Below, in pieces: positions 9,498-17,597 of a stretch of 64,000 nucleotides of DNA. Numbering within the stretch: position 1 is the stretch's first letter; every line of letters starts with the position of its first letter. The stretch is taken from positions 691,001-755,000 of the forward strand of contig NZ_AOGZ02000014.1 of assembly GCF_000332515.2 (NCBI RefSeq), given 5' to 3'. This DNA is from Leptospira wolbachii serovar Codice str. CDC. Lineage in GTDB: Bacteria; Spirochaetota; Leptospiria; Leptospirales; Leptospiraceae. The notes beneath the pieces are model-generated. The model saw only the letters and a program-made list of their open reading frames with translations, did not search any database and was not told the origin of the DNA. Both the position numbers and the translations under genes were made by a program.

Positions 9498-11327
9498 ATG
9501 AAACAGGAGATCTATCTTCTTCCTAGAGCCGATTTTAGTTGGTTTTGTTTGGGAATTTGTGGGACAGCCTTTCTTTTAAAACTAGGAATGAAAGTTCCCG
9601 GGTTTCATTCGACACTCATTTTTTTCTTCCTCATACTTCTCATTCTATACACCATCCTACCTAAAACCTTTCCTCGTAACCTTGACAAGAGGGTTTACCT
9701 TTCTCTCTTAGCATCGATTTTATTTTTAATATTTGCCAACGTGCATTCAGGCCCACGCCAGAAAATCATCCATCCTCTCTTTCGCTCTTACTTAGAAACC
9801 CAACTAAAAGAATCTCCTCTTACCAAGTTTGAATCAAGGATTGTGATGGGTTTTGTGACGGGCTCCACAAAGGAAATTCCAGGAAGTTTCAAAGATATTG
9901 CAAAAGAATCAGGGATCCTTCATCTGTTTGCTGCCTCTGGGCTTCATTTAGGAATTTTTATCGGTTCCTTACAATTTTTAGGAAACCTTTGTTTCCGAAA
10001 AAGAAAATGGATCTCCCTCATCCTTTCGTTAGGTGTTGGTTTTCTCTATTTGGCGGCATTGGACTTTCCTGTTTCTTTTTTACGAGCTTACCTCTTTGTA
10101 TTTTTATCCCTTGTGGCATCGTTGTTTTATAGAAAGATTGGGCCGGCCGATTTACTTGCGATCTCTAGCGCATGTATTGCATTTTTTCTTTTTCATGATT
10201 TTTTGAGCATTGGATTTCTATTATCCTTTGGTGCTGTGTTTGGAATTTTTTTCCTAAAACCAAGTTTTGACCAAATCCTTCTGCCAAAATCCAAATCCAT
10301 TTTCAAAGAGAATCTCCACTTAACACTTGCTTGTTCTCTTAGCACTTTTCCTATTTTAGTTTATTACTTCCGATCTTTTTCTTTTGGAGGGATCTGGATC
10401 AATTTTCTTTTGGTTCCTATGGCGGGGATTCTTCTTCCCACACTTTATCTTAGTTTCTTTCTCCAGTCCATCCTTCCAGAGTTTTTTGTGGACCAACTTT
10501 CGTCTTGGATTTGGGTTCCTGCCTCTTTCGAATTGTCTATCTTCTTAAAACTATTTCATACATTGGCAACTTTTGGTAGAGGGTATAAAACTTGGGCTAC
10601 TATTCCCATGGCTCTTTGTTTTATTTCGACCCTCCTTACCATTGGGTTCGCACTTTATCCCAAACTTCGTTTCTTAAAATTTCCCTTAGTCAAAACCCCT
10701 CTCTACCTTTTACCCACTATCTTTTTGATTGTTTCTTATTTTTTCCCGACGATCCACATCCCCGCACTTCAAACAAAACTCAGAAAAGGAAATCTTTCCA
10801 TTCGGCACGGAGACCATTTGTATATTTTTGGAACTTGTTATTCCAAAGGATTAACAGAACCCACAGCAGGCCTCCCTCCCCCAAAATTCATTTCCTTTGA
10901 ATCAGAATCCTGTCTCCGAGGAATTTTAGCCTCAATGAACAAATACCAAATAACAGATGTTTTCTGGCATGGGACAAAGAAGTCCCTAGAGTGGATTTCC
11001 AAGTTCCAACTTCCCATAAAACCAAAGGAAACAGAAATCCTTGGGGCAGGGATGAATCCATTATTTTCCATTATCCGGTTTGATGGAAATCCGAAGGAGG
11101 TGGGACGGTTTTTAAAACAAACAAAACTGGCAGACAAGTCCAGGACCGACCCCAAATGGAAGGGAGTCCTTCTTTTGGACTTTCCACCTTGGAAAAAAAA
11201 GGAAGCGAAAGAATGGATCCAATACCAAAAACTACTTGGGATTTCTACTGCCTGGAAAATGATACTCGTTGAGGAAACTTTTGAAATCCCCATACGCGAC
11301 CATCTCCAATATACAAACCTTCTTTGA
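9498..11327 (+). CDS. ComEC/Rec2-family membrane protein without the metallo-beta-lactamase domain
   Basis: A 609-residue polytopic protein. The core motif ESGILHLFAASGLHLGIF (about 136-153) and FPVSFLRAYLFVFLSL define the competence domain of ComEC, the inner-membrane channel for DNA uptake. The C-terminal 190 residues are soluble but carry no HxHxDH metal motif, so the usual nuclease-like metallo-beta-lactamase domain is absent or replaced. Its last 59 bases overlap the start of rsmA in another frame. DNA uptake is the family role; whether this organism is transformable is not shown. Confidence 0.8.
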   Translation: MKQEIYLLPRADFSWFCLGICGTAFLLKLGMKVPGFHSTLIFFFLILLILYTILPKTFPRNLDKRVYLSLLASILFLIFANVHSGPRQKIIHPLFRSYLETQLKESPLTKFESRIVMGFVTGSTKEIPGSFKDIAKESGILHLFAASGLHLGIFIGSLQFLGNLCFRKRKWISLILSLGVGFLYLAALDFPVSFLRAYLFVFLSLVASLFYRKIGPADLLAISSACIAFFLFHDFLSIGFLLSFGAVFGIFFLKPSFDQILLPKSKSIFKENLHLTLACSLSTFPILVYYFRSFSFGGIWINFLLVPMAGILLPTLYLSFFLQSILPEFFVDQLSSWIWVPASFELSIFLKLFHTLATFGRGYKTWATIPMALCFISTLLTIGFALYPKLRFLKFPLVKTPLYLLPTIFLIVSYFFPTIHIPALQTKLRKGNLSIRHGDHLYIFGTCYSKGLTEPTAGLPPPKFISFESESCLRGILASMNKYQITDVFWHGTKKSLEWISKFQLPIKPKETEILGAGMNPLFSIIRFDGNPKEVGRFLKQTKLADKSRTDPKWKGVLLLDFPPWKKKEAKEWIQYQKLLGISTAWKMILVEETFEIPIRDHLQYTNLL

Positions 11328-12159
11328 AGCCAAAGGCATTCGAGCGCAAAAGAAATTTGGGCAAAACTTCCTCATCGACCAAAACATAGTCAATTTTATC
11401 GTTAACTCCACTGAACCACTGCTAAATGACAAGTCAACTGTCCTTGCTGAAATTGGGATAGGTCTTGGAACTCTAACCTACCCTGTCCTCAGTCTAGACA
11501 AAAAAACATATCTTTTTGAAATCGACAACGCTTACATCCAATTAACCAAAGAAGAAATTTTACCTAAGTTTCCAAAAGCCGTACTCTTTGAAGGAGATGC
11601 TTTAGAAAATCTATTCTATATCTATAATGAAAAAGTATTTGTATTTGGAAATTTACCTTACCACCTAACTACAGAAATCATAAACACCCTTGTCATCCAC
11701 TGCCGCCATTTCCAGGGTGGGATTTTTATGGTACAAAAGGAATTTGCCGAACGCCTAGTGAAAGAAACCTCTTCGTTATCTGTTTTTCTTTCTGCATTTT
11801 GTGAAGTGAAGTATTTAAAAACCGTCCATAAAAACTGTTTTTTTCCCATTCCCAAAATCCATTCCGCCCTCATCCTACTCAGTCCCAAAAAAGAAACAAA
11901 ACAGAACCAGTGGAAACTCACAACCGACAGGGATGTGGAGCTCTGGTCGCGAATGCTTCGCACGTTATTTTGGGGAAAACGAAAACAAATCCAAGTAAGT
12001 CTCAGAGAATCTCCGTTTTCCGAAGATCCAGACTTTAGGGAAGCGTTAGGGAAAGCCATCCAATCGGCGGGGGTTCCTCCCACGGCAAGGCCGGAAGAAT
12101 TGAACCGAGAACAATTTCTGACCCTGGGTCAACATTTACTTGACTATTTGTCAAAATGA
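11269..12159 (+). CDS. rsmA: 16S rRNA dimethyladenosine transferase (RsmA/KsgA)
   Basis: Dimethylates two adjacent adenines near the 3' end of 16S rRNA using S-adenosylmethionine. The N-terminal signature QKKFGQNFLID is followed by the SAM motif EIGIGLGTLTYPVL and the catalytic FGNLPYHLTTEI (NLPY type). The C-terminal helical domain is present. The proposed TTG start lies inside the ComEC-like gene, giving a 59-base overlap. A start further downstream would lose family-conserved residues just before QKKFGQ, so some overlap is likely. 296 residues is slightly long for the family. Confidence 0.93.
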   Translation: MRKLLKSPYATISNIQTFFEAKGIRAQKKFGQNFLIDQNIVNFIVNSTEPLLNDKSTVLAEIGIGLGTLTYPVLSLDKKTYLFEIDNAYIQLTKEEILPKFPKAVLFEGDALENLFYIYNEKVFVFGNLPYHLTTEIINTLVIHCRHFQGGIFMVQKEFAERLVKETSSLSVFLSAFCEVKYLKTVHKNCFFPIPKIHSALILLSPKKETKQNQWKLTTDRDVELWSRMLRTLFWGKRKQIQVSLRESPFSEDPDFREALGKAIQSAGVPPTARPEELNREQFLTLGQHLLDYLSK

Positions 12160-12177
12160 TGTCAAATTTACTCCGCC

Positions 12178-13419
12178 ATGTTCGAGAATTTTACACCTCC
12201 GCCCATTGTCACTTATGCCATCCCTGTATTCTTCCTCCTGATTGGGATCGAAGTCTACATTGGTTACCGTAAAAACAAAGCCCTCTACCGGTTGAATGAT
12301 TCCATTGCGGACCTAAGCACAGGAATTGTTTCGCAAATTTGGGGACTCTTCCAAAAGGGAATCGGACTCTTTGCATACTTCTATATTTATGAGCACTTTC
12401 GTTTTTTTGAATTTGCCATGACAAACCCTTGGGCTTGGATCCTTTGCATTGTGGGTCAAGACTTCTGTTATTACTGGTCCCATCGTTTAGCTCACGAAGT
12501 GAACATTCTCTGGGCAGGACATGTCATCCACCACCACAGTGAAGAATACAACTTAGTTGTGGCCCTTAGACAAACCGGACTTGGTGGAATCGTTACCTGG
12601 ATTTTCTACGTTCCTTTGGCCCTCATCGGGTTCCATCCTTGGATGTATCTGGCCAGTGGACAATTGAACCTCATCTACCAATTTTGGGTGCATACAAAAG
12701 CCGTGGGTAAAATTGGAAAGATTGGAGAATACATTCTCTCTACTCCTTCCCACCACCGAGTCCACCATGCAATCAATCCCATCTACATTGATAAAAACCA
12801 TGGTGGAATCTTTATCCTCTTTGATCGGATGTTTGGAACTTTCAGGGAAGAAACAGAACCTTGTGTTTATGGAACAGTCAAACCACTCAAAAGTTTTAAT
12901 CCAGTTTATGCCAACGTCCATTATTATTGGGAACTTTTGAAACAAGCAGCAAGTGCGCCCTATTTCTTAGATAAAATTCGGGTCTTTTTCAAACCACCGG
13001 GTTGGTATCCCAGAGAAGGAACAAAACCTGCGGGATTTTTACCCATTCCGGAAGTGCGTCCTGAGACTTTCCATAAATATGATCCCAAACCACAACCAGA
13101 GGTGAGAACCTATACCACCACTTGGTTTGTTTTGGTTCTTCTTTTGTCCTTTTCCTTCCTTCTCTTTGTGGCCAAATTTTCTTTTCTGTCTCAAGTGCTT
13201 GTGACTATTTGGGTGACTTTCTCCCTTGTGGCGATCAACGCCCTCATTGAAGGAAAATCTTGGGCGGGGGCGATGGAAATTGGACGTTTACTCTTTGGTT
13301 TTCTCGTAATTGCCTACTTTGATGTGGGTTGGGCCTACTATGCCATTGGTATTGTTTGCCTGCTTGTGGCAGGAATCTACCTCTACCGAACGAATGGCCA
13401 AAAAGCCCAAGCCGTTTGA
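12178..13419 (+). CDS. Sterol desaturase/fatty acid hydroxylase family protein
   Basis: A membrane di-iron oxygenase of 413 residues. The eight-histidine signature is visible as HRLAH (102-106), HVIHHH (115-120) and HHRVHH (192-197), which bind the two irons in the fatty acid hydroxylase superfamily. Hydrophobic segments surround residues 10-30, 70-90, 130-165 and the C-terminal 320-410. The arrangement resembles alkylglycerol monooxygenase-type proteins, which have extra C-terminal membrane helices, but the substrate cannot be told. It starts 18 bases after rsmA and ends before a strong hairpin. Confidence 0.88.
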   Translation: MFENFTPPPIVTYAIPVFFLLIGIEVYIGYRKNKALYRLNDSIADLSTGIVSQIWGLFQKGIGLFAYFYIYEHFRFFEFAMTNPWAWILCIVGQDFCYYWSHRLAHEVNILWAGHVIHHHSEEYNLVVALRQTGLGGIVTWIFYVPLALIGFHPWMYLASGQLNLIYQFWVHTKAVGKIGKIGEYILSTPSHHRVHHAINPIYIDKNHGGIFILFDRMFGTFREETEPCVYGTVKPLKSFNPVYANVHYYWELLKQAASAPYFLDKIRVFFKPPGWYPREGTKPAGFLPIPEVRPETFHKYDPKPQPEVRTYTTTWFVLVLLLSFSFLLFVAKFSFLSQVLVTIWVTFSLVAINALIEGKSWAGAMEIGRLLFGFLVIAYFDVGWAYYAIGIVCLLVAGIYLYRTNGQKAQAV

Positions 13420-13445
13420 ACCTAGATCTCACAAAGGAACACCAA

Positions 13446-13475
13446 CTTTCTACCAGAATCTCTTCTGGTAGAAAG
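13446..13475. terminator. Perfect 13-bp hairpin after the desaturase gene
   Basis: A 13-base perfect inverted repeat with a 4-base loop (arms 13446-13458 and 13463-13475), 26 bases after the desaturase stop. There is no following T-run, so it may end transcription by another mechanism, stabilise the 3' end of the mRNA, or be a protein-binding site. It marks the end of the etfB-desaturase block. Confidence 0.5.
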
Positions 13476-13687
13476 GATTGATTCCTATCGGCTGGAATCT
13501 GACCGTCAGAAATCCATTTACCCTCAACTAAACCTCGTTCTCTAATCAATTTCCTGAAAGAAAAACGGATGACCTGAAAACCAGTCTCAGTGTTATGTCA
13601 CATAAATGCCATGTTTGGGGCGGATTTCCAGACCGTTCGCCTTGACCGGACGGGTGACCGTGAGAATTTGGCATTGCACCATAGTTT

Positions 13688-14488
13688 ATGAGGCAAAATG
13701 AGATGAAGCGAAACCGTAGTTACTATATCATTCTGGTCTTAATCCTATTCGTAGTGACCTATTCCGCCTATGCGGCCTACCAAAAGCAAAAAAATGGTCC
13801 CGTATTTTTGGACAACCATGTCTTCCAACGTTACAATGAACAATGGGGCCTCTGGGTGGACCTAAATGCTGAGAAAAAAAGCCTTCTCGAGAAGGCCTCC
13901 GAGTTTGGAATCCTAGCCCAAGAGGTGATGGAGATCAACCAACTGAAGGAAGCAGATCTGGGACGCCTAAAACGCTCCATTTTCTTTCCTTATTCCGCAG
14001 AATACATGCGGGGGCTCCAAGAAAGAGAACTCTTTCGTGAAACCGTAGAGTCTCCCATCGACCAATTCATCTGGCCCGTCCTTCCTAATAATAAATCTAG
14101 AATTTCTTCGCGGATCGGAAGGCGTTGGAACACCTGGCACACGGGTCTCGACATCGCCATTCCTAAAAAATCCATTGTCCTTGCTGCTGCCGACGGAGTG
14201 GTCGAAGAAGCGGGCCGAGGTGGTGACTATGGTCTGGCAGTCAAAATTTACCACCATGACATGAACCACTTCCATACTGTTTACGGACACAACCAAGAGT
14301 TACTCGTAAAGCCGGGGGATGAGGTAAGAAAAGGACAAATCATTGCCTTTTCTGGAAACACAGGAAAGTCCACGGGTCCTCATGTCCATTTCGAAGTCCG
14401 ATTTCATAATGTGTATTTAAATCCTGAAAACTTTCTCACTCCCTACGAAGAAGGAGTTGCCACAAGCATAGTCGGATTTGCAGACTAA
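13688..14488 (+). CDS. M23-family metallopeptidase, membrane-anchored
   Basis: A likely peptidoglycan endopeptidase or endopeptidase activator of the LytM/M23 family. An N-terminal membrane segment (YYIILVLILFVVTYSAYAA) anchors it with the rest outside the cytoplasm. The zinc site is complete: HTGLDIA gives the HxxxD pair and GPHVHFEVRF the HxH pair. A second ATG at 13703 is preceded by GAGG at a good distance and gives a more usual signal (MKRNRSYY), so it may be the true start. The next gene begins six bases after its stop. Confidence 0.9.
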   Translation: MRQNEMKRNRSYYIILVLILFVVTYSAYAAYQKQKNGPVFLDNHVFQRYNEQWGLWVDLNAEKKSLLEKASEFGILAQEVMEINQLKEADLGRLKRSIFFPYSAEYMRGLQERELFRETVESPIDQFIWPVLPNNKSRISSRIGRRWNTWHTGLDIAIPKKSIVLAAADGVVEEAGRGGDYGLAVKIYHHDMNHFHTVYGHNQELLVKPGDEVRKGQIIAFSGNTGKSTGPHVHFEVRFHNVYLNPENFLTPYEEGVATSIVGFAD

Positions 14489-14494
14489 GTATTA

Positions 14495-15322
14495 GTGACT
14501 AACCTGACAAAGAACAGTTGGACGGACGAAATTTACGACCGTCTGACAACCATCATACCAAAAAGTCCAGGCATTGCCTGTTTTGATTTTGATAACACCC
14601 TCATTCGCAACGATTTTGGTGAAAAAATCATGGAAGAACTCCTCCATGATGGACTTAAATTTGTTCCAAAAGATTTATCTGATTTTTTTCGTGATAAAGA
14701 ACTTTGGAAAGACCATACGGAAATCAATACAGAGGAAAAAGAACGTTTGATTTGGGAAGAATATTCCTACCAGTTAAAGGAATACGGAATCGAAAGAGGA
14801 TACCGTTGGACAAGTTTTATCTTCCAAGGAATGGACAAACAGGAATACTACGAAGTGTCCCGCCGTGCTTGGGAGAGAGTGAACATTCTCGATCGTGATT
14901 CCGGTGTGTTTCCGCAAGTGGAAATGAAGGACCTCATCGCTTATTTGAACCATCATGATTGGACTGTGTACATTGTGACCGCATCCCCGGAACCGGGAAT
15001 TGCCGCCATTGCCCACCTTTTTCCTGTGGAAGAATCCAAGGTCATTGGAATGAGACAAGAGTTAGGTGAGAATGGGAAGTTCAGTCACCGACTGATTGAA
15101 CCTTATACTTACGGAGAAGGAAAAGTAAAAGCCATCGAAGAAAGAGTTGGGGTATATCCAGACCTTGCTTTCGGAGATTCCTTCAATGATTTTCCTATGT
15201 TATGCCGTGCCAAACAAATGGCAGTGGCTATCAACCGAGACAATCCAGAGTTTGCCTCTGCCTGTGCCGCCAAAGGGATTTATATCCAACCCTACTTTGT
15301 TTACCAACCCGTACCCAGATGA
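14495..15322 (+). CDS. HAD-family phosphatase (phosphoserine phosphatase-like)
   Basis: A 275-residue haloacid-dehalogenase-superfamily hydrolase. Motif I is FDFDNTLIRND, with the first Asp as nucleophile and the second as acid/base. Motif II is VYIVTASPEPG, the lysine of motif III lies around GEGKVKAIEE, and motif IV is FGDSFNDFPML. The large alpha-helical cap between motifs I and II is of the SerB type. The substrate is unknown. The start is GTG. Its stop overlaps the rsmI start (ATGA), so these are coupled. Confidence 0.85.
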   Translation: MTNLTKNSWTDEIYDRLTTIIPKSPGIACFDFDNTLIRNDFGEKIMEELLHDGLKFVPKDLSDFFRDKELWKDHTEINTEEKERLIWEEYSYQLKEYGIERGYRWTSFIFQGMDKQEYYEVSRRAWERVNILDRDSGVFPQVEMKDLIAYLNHHDWTVYIVTASPEPGIAAIAHLFPVEESKVIGMRQELGENGKFSHRLIEPYTYGEGKVKAIEERVGVYPDLAFGDSFNDFPMLCRAKQMAVAINRDNPEFASACAAKGIYIQPYFVYQPVPR

Positions 15323-16005
15323 ACCGACTTTATTTAGTATCCAATTCCATTGGAAACGATGCCGACATCCCACCGCGCACCAAAACCTTGTTAGAGGAAG
15401 CCGACTGGATCCTGGGAGAAGAACAAAGAACTACTTCTACTTTTTTAAAGAAATTAGGAATCTCAAAACCCTTTGATCTTGTGAACGAACATTCCTCGCG
15501 TAAAGATATGGATGAAATTGCAATGAAGCTGGCGACCACCAAACGGACCTGCCTCATCTCTGATTCGGGAAGCCCGGGGCTCGAAGATCCAGGCAAATGG
15601 CTTGTCCCTCTCGCTTGGGAAATGGGTGTCGAAGTTCGCTCGGCACCTGGGCCCACAGCCCTAATCGCAGCCCTCACTAGTTCTGGGTTTGCCACCTCTC
15701 CCTTTCTCTTTTTGGGATTTTTGCCCAGAGAGGAAAAGGAAAGAGAACGAAGCCTGAAACAATACATTGGTCTTGGCATTACCATTGCCTTCTACGAAAC
15801 AGCATACCGTGCCAAACACTGCCTGGAAACCCTGGCAAAAATCCTTCCCGGAGACCGCCAAGTTTTCCTCGCCCTTGGAATCTCCATGGCAAGTGAAACG
15901 AGCTTTCGCGGTTCGGCCAAAGAGGTTCACAAAAATTTCCCACAAGGCCTAAAACTCCCACCTGTCTTTGTCATTGAAGAGAAAAAAGAAAGGTCGAAAC
16001 GTTAG
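15319..16005 (+). CDS. rsmI: 16S rRNA 2'-O-ribose methyltransferase (RsmI family)
   Basis: A tetrapyrrole-methylase-fold SAM methyltransferase that modifies C1402 of 16S rRNA in the family. Diagnostic stretches are YLVSNSIGNDADIPPRT near the start, LISDSGSPGLEDPG in the middle and SAPGPTALIAALTSSG. The start at 15319 gives the normal N-terminus; an upstream in-frame start at 15202 would put 39 foreign residues in front and lie inside the HAD gene. At 228 residues it is shorter than E. coli RsmI and lacks a C-terminal extension, so a related small member is possible. Confidence 0.82.
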   Translation: MNRLYLVSNSIGNDADIPPRTKTLLEEADWILGEEQRTTSTFLKKLGISKPFDLVNEHSSRKDMDEIAMKLATTKRTCLISDSGSPGLEDPGKWLVPLAWEMGVEVRSAPGPTALIAALTSSGFATSPFLFLGFLPREEKERERSLKQYIGLGITIAFYETAYRAKHCLETLAKILPGDRQVFLALGISMASETSFRGSAKEVHKNFPQGLKLPPVFVIEEKKERSKR

Positions 16006-16044
16006 TTTGTTGACAGTACCTCTGTTATATTGGACGCTTGGACA

Positions 16045-16668
16045 ATGGTAAGTAAAGTAGAGCAACCGACTGACGGAATTGAACAATTGATTTCAGAATC
16101 TGGCGATTATATAACAGATGTCGTCAAAGAAAATCTGAAACTCATCCGTCATACGAAAGGTTTTTCTTTGGACAAACTCGCAAACCGATGTGGTGTGAGC
16201 CGAGCGATGTTGTCGCAAATCGAACAAGGGAAGTCCGTTCCGACGATTTCTGTTTTGTGGAAAATTGCAAACGGACTCAATGTTCCCTTTTCCGAACTCC
16301 TCAAAGAAAAAAACCAAGATGGAATCCATGTCCTCAAAGTAGAAAACTCAAAAGTTCTCTATTCCAATTCCAAAGTCTTTGCAAGCCGTGCGCTTTTTCC
16401 TTTTCTTGGAAACCGCAAAACAGAGTTTTATGAACTTATGTTAAAACCTGGTGGACATGAAGTTGCCGAACCACACAAAACAGGAACTACTGAAAACTTA
16501 GTTGTTGTTTCCGGCAAACTGCGGTTACGTGTTGGTGAAAAAGTTGTAGAACTAGAACCAAAAGATTCTGTATTTTTTAAAGCCGATGTTTCGCATGAGT
16601 ATTCCAATCCAACAGACCAAGAAACGCTGATGTATCTTGTTATGGATTATACGGACGAAATAGGTTAA
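16045..16668 (+). CDS. XRE-type helix-turn-helix regulator with C-terminal cupin
   Basis: A transcription factor of about 207 residues. Residues roughly 30-85 are an XRE DNA-binding domain ([20 protein letters not shown] and [21 protein letters not shown]). The C-terminal 75 residues are a cupin barrel, where such proteins bind a small metabolite. It belongs to the PuuR/SutR-like group. ATG 16045 is preferred over an in-frame TTG at 16030, which would add five residues. prmA follows two bases after its stop. The ligand and targets are not evident. Confidence 0.88.
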   Translation: MVSKVEQPTDGIEQLISESGDYITDVVKENLKLIRHTKGFSLDKLANRCGVSRAMLSQIEQGKSVPTISVLWKIANGLNVPFSELLKEKNQDGIHVLKVENSKVLYSNSKVFASRALFPFLGNRKTEFYELMLKPGGHEVAEPHKTGTTENLVVVSGKLRLRVGEKVVELEPKDSVFFKADVSHEYSNPTDQETLMYLVMDYTDEIG

Positions 16669-16670
16669 GA

Positions 16671-17597
16671 TTGGAATATAGAGAACTCAAAGTCAATCTA
16701 CCGAAAGAACTATCTGACAGTTTTTATGAGCTGTTGGATTCGCTCCAATGCGTAGGTTATTATGAAATTTTGTTTGATGGGGAAGCTCCCAAAGAAAAAG
16801 ACCAAGGTCTCATTAGGGACAATACAAATATTCGAATCTATTTACAAACAGATGAGATCGATAAAGAATTAAAGATCCTTATCTTTTTAAAGATCCATGC
16901 ACCAAACAATTCGAATGCTGAATCACGAAATATTGAAACTCGTGATTACGAAGAAGCCTATAAAGAATATTACAAACCATTCCCCATTGGCAAAAAACTT
17001 TGGGTGATTCCCACATGGGAAAAAAACGAACCAGAGACCATAAAACTTTGGCAACCAAATGGCGGGATTCCTCTGTTTATCAATCCTGGTGTCGCCTTTG
17101 GAACGGGCCATCATGAAACCACCAAACTAATATTAGAGCATTTGGATGAGCTGTATGACCTGGGTGAGTTTCCTTTTTTATCCGCTTGCGATGTAGGAAC
17201 AGGATCAGGCATTCTTTCGATTGGCCTGGCGAAATTTGGAGTCTCTAAAATTTTTGCTTTGGATATTGATCCCAATGCAGTGAAGGCCGCTTGGTCCAAC
17301 TGGACTGAAAATGAATACCCTAAGGGCTTTCAATTCAGTGTCGAAGAATCGGGAATTGACAATCCTAAGTTATCCAATACAAAATATGATTTGGCGATTG
17401 CCAATATCACATACGCAGTATTATCGCAGAACATCCGTCACCTGGCAAAAATAGAAGCACCTCGTATTATTTTTTCAGGAATCATCACAGACAAAAAGGA
17501 TCAATTCCTTGGTTTATTACAAAGCCACCTACCAGGAAAACTTCTCTACTCTAAAGAATGGAATGAATGGTGGGTTTTGGACTGGTTACGCAATTAG
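16671..17597 (+). CDS. prmA: Ribosomal protein L11 methyltransferase
   Basis: SAM-dependent methyltransferase that trimethylates ribosomal protein L11. The core is FINPGVAFGTGHHETTKL (about 138-155), the SAM motif CDVGTGSGILSIG, ALDIDPNAVKAAWSN, then the motif IANITYAVL, which stands where PrmA usually has ANIL. The N-terminal domain is diverged. 308 residues is the usual length. The start is TTG, two bases after the regulator's stop. It converges on the 7TM sensor gene with overlapping stops. Confidence 0.88.
   Translation: MEYRELKVNLPKELSDSFYELLDSLQCVGYYEILFDGEAPKEKDQGLIRDNTNIRIYLQTDEIDKELKILIFLKIHAPNNSNAESRNIETRDYEEAYKEYYKPFPIGKKLWVIPTWEKNEPETIKLWQPNGGIPLFINPGVAFGTGHHETTKLILEHLDELYDLGEFPFLSACDVGTGSGILSIGLAKFGVSKIFALDIDPNAVKAAWSNWTENEYPKGFQFSVEESGIDNPKLSNTKYDLAIANITYAVLSQNIRHLAKIEAPRIIFSGIITDKKDQFLGLLQSHLPGKLLYSKEWNEWWVLDWLRN

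Noticed and set aside
16010..16031. TTGACA and TATATT before the XRE regulator
   Set aside because: The two hexamers are only 10 bases apart, too close for one promoter.
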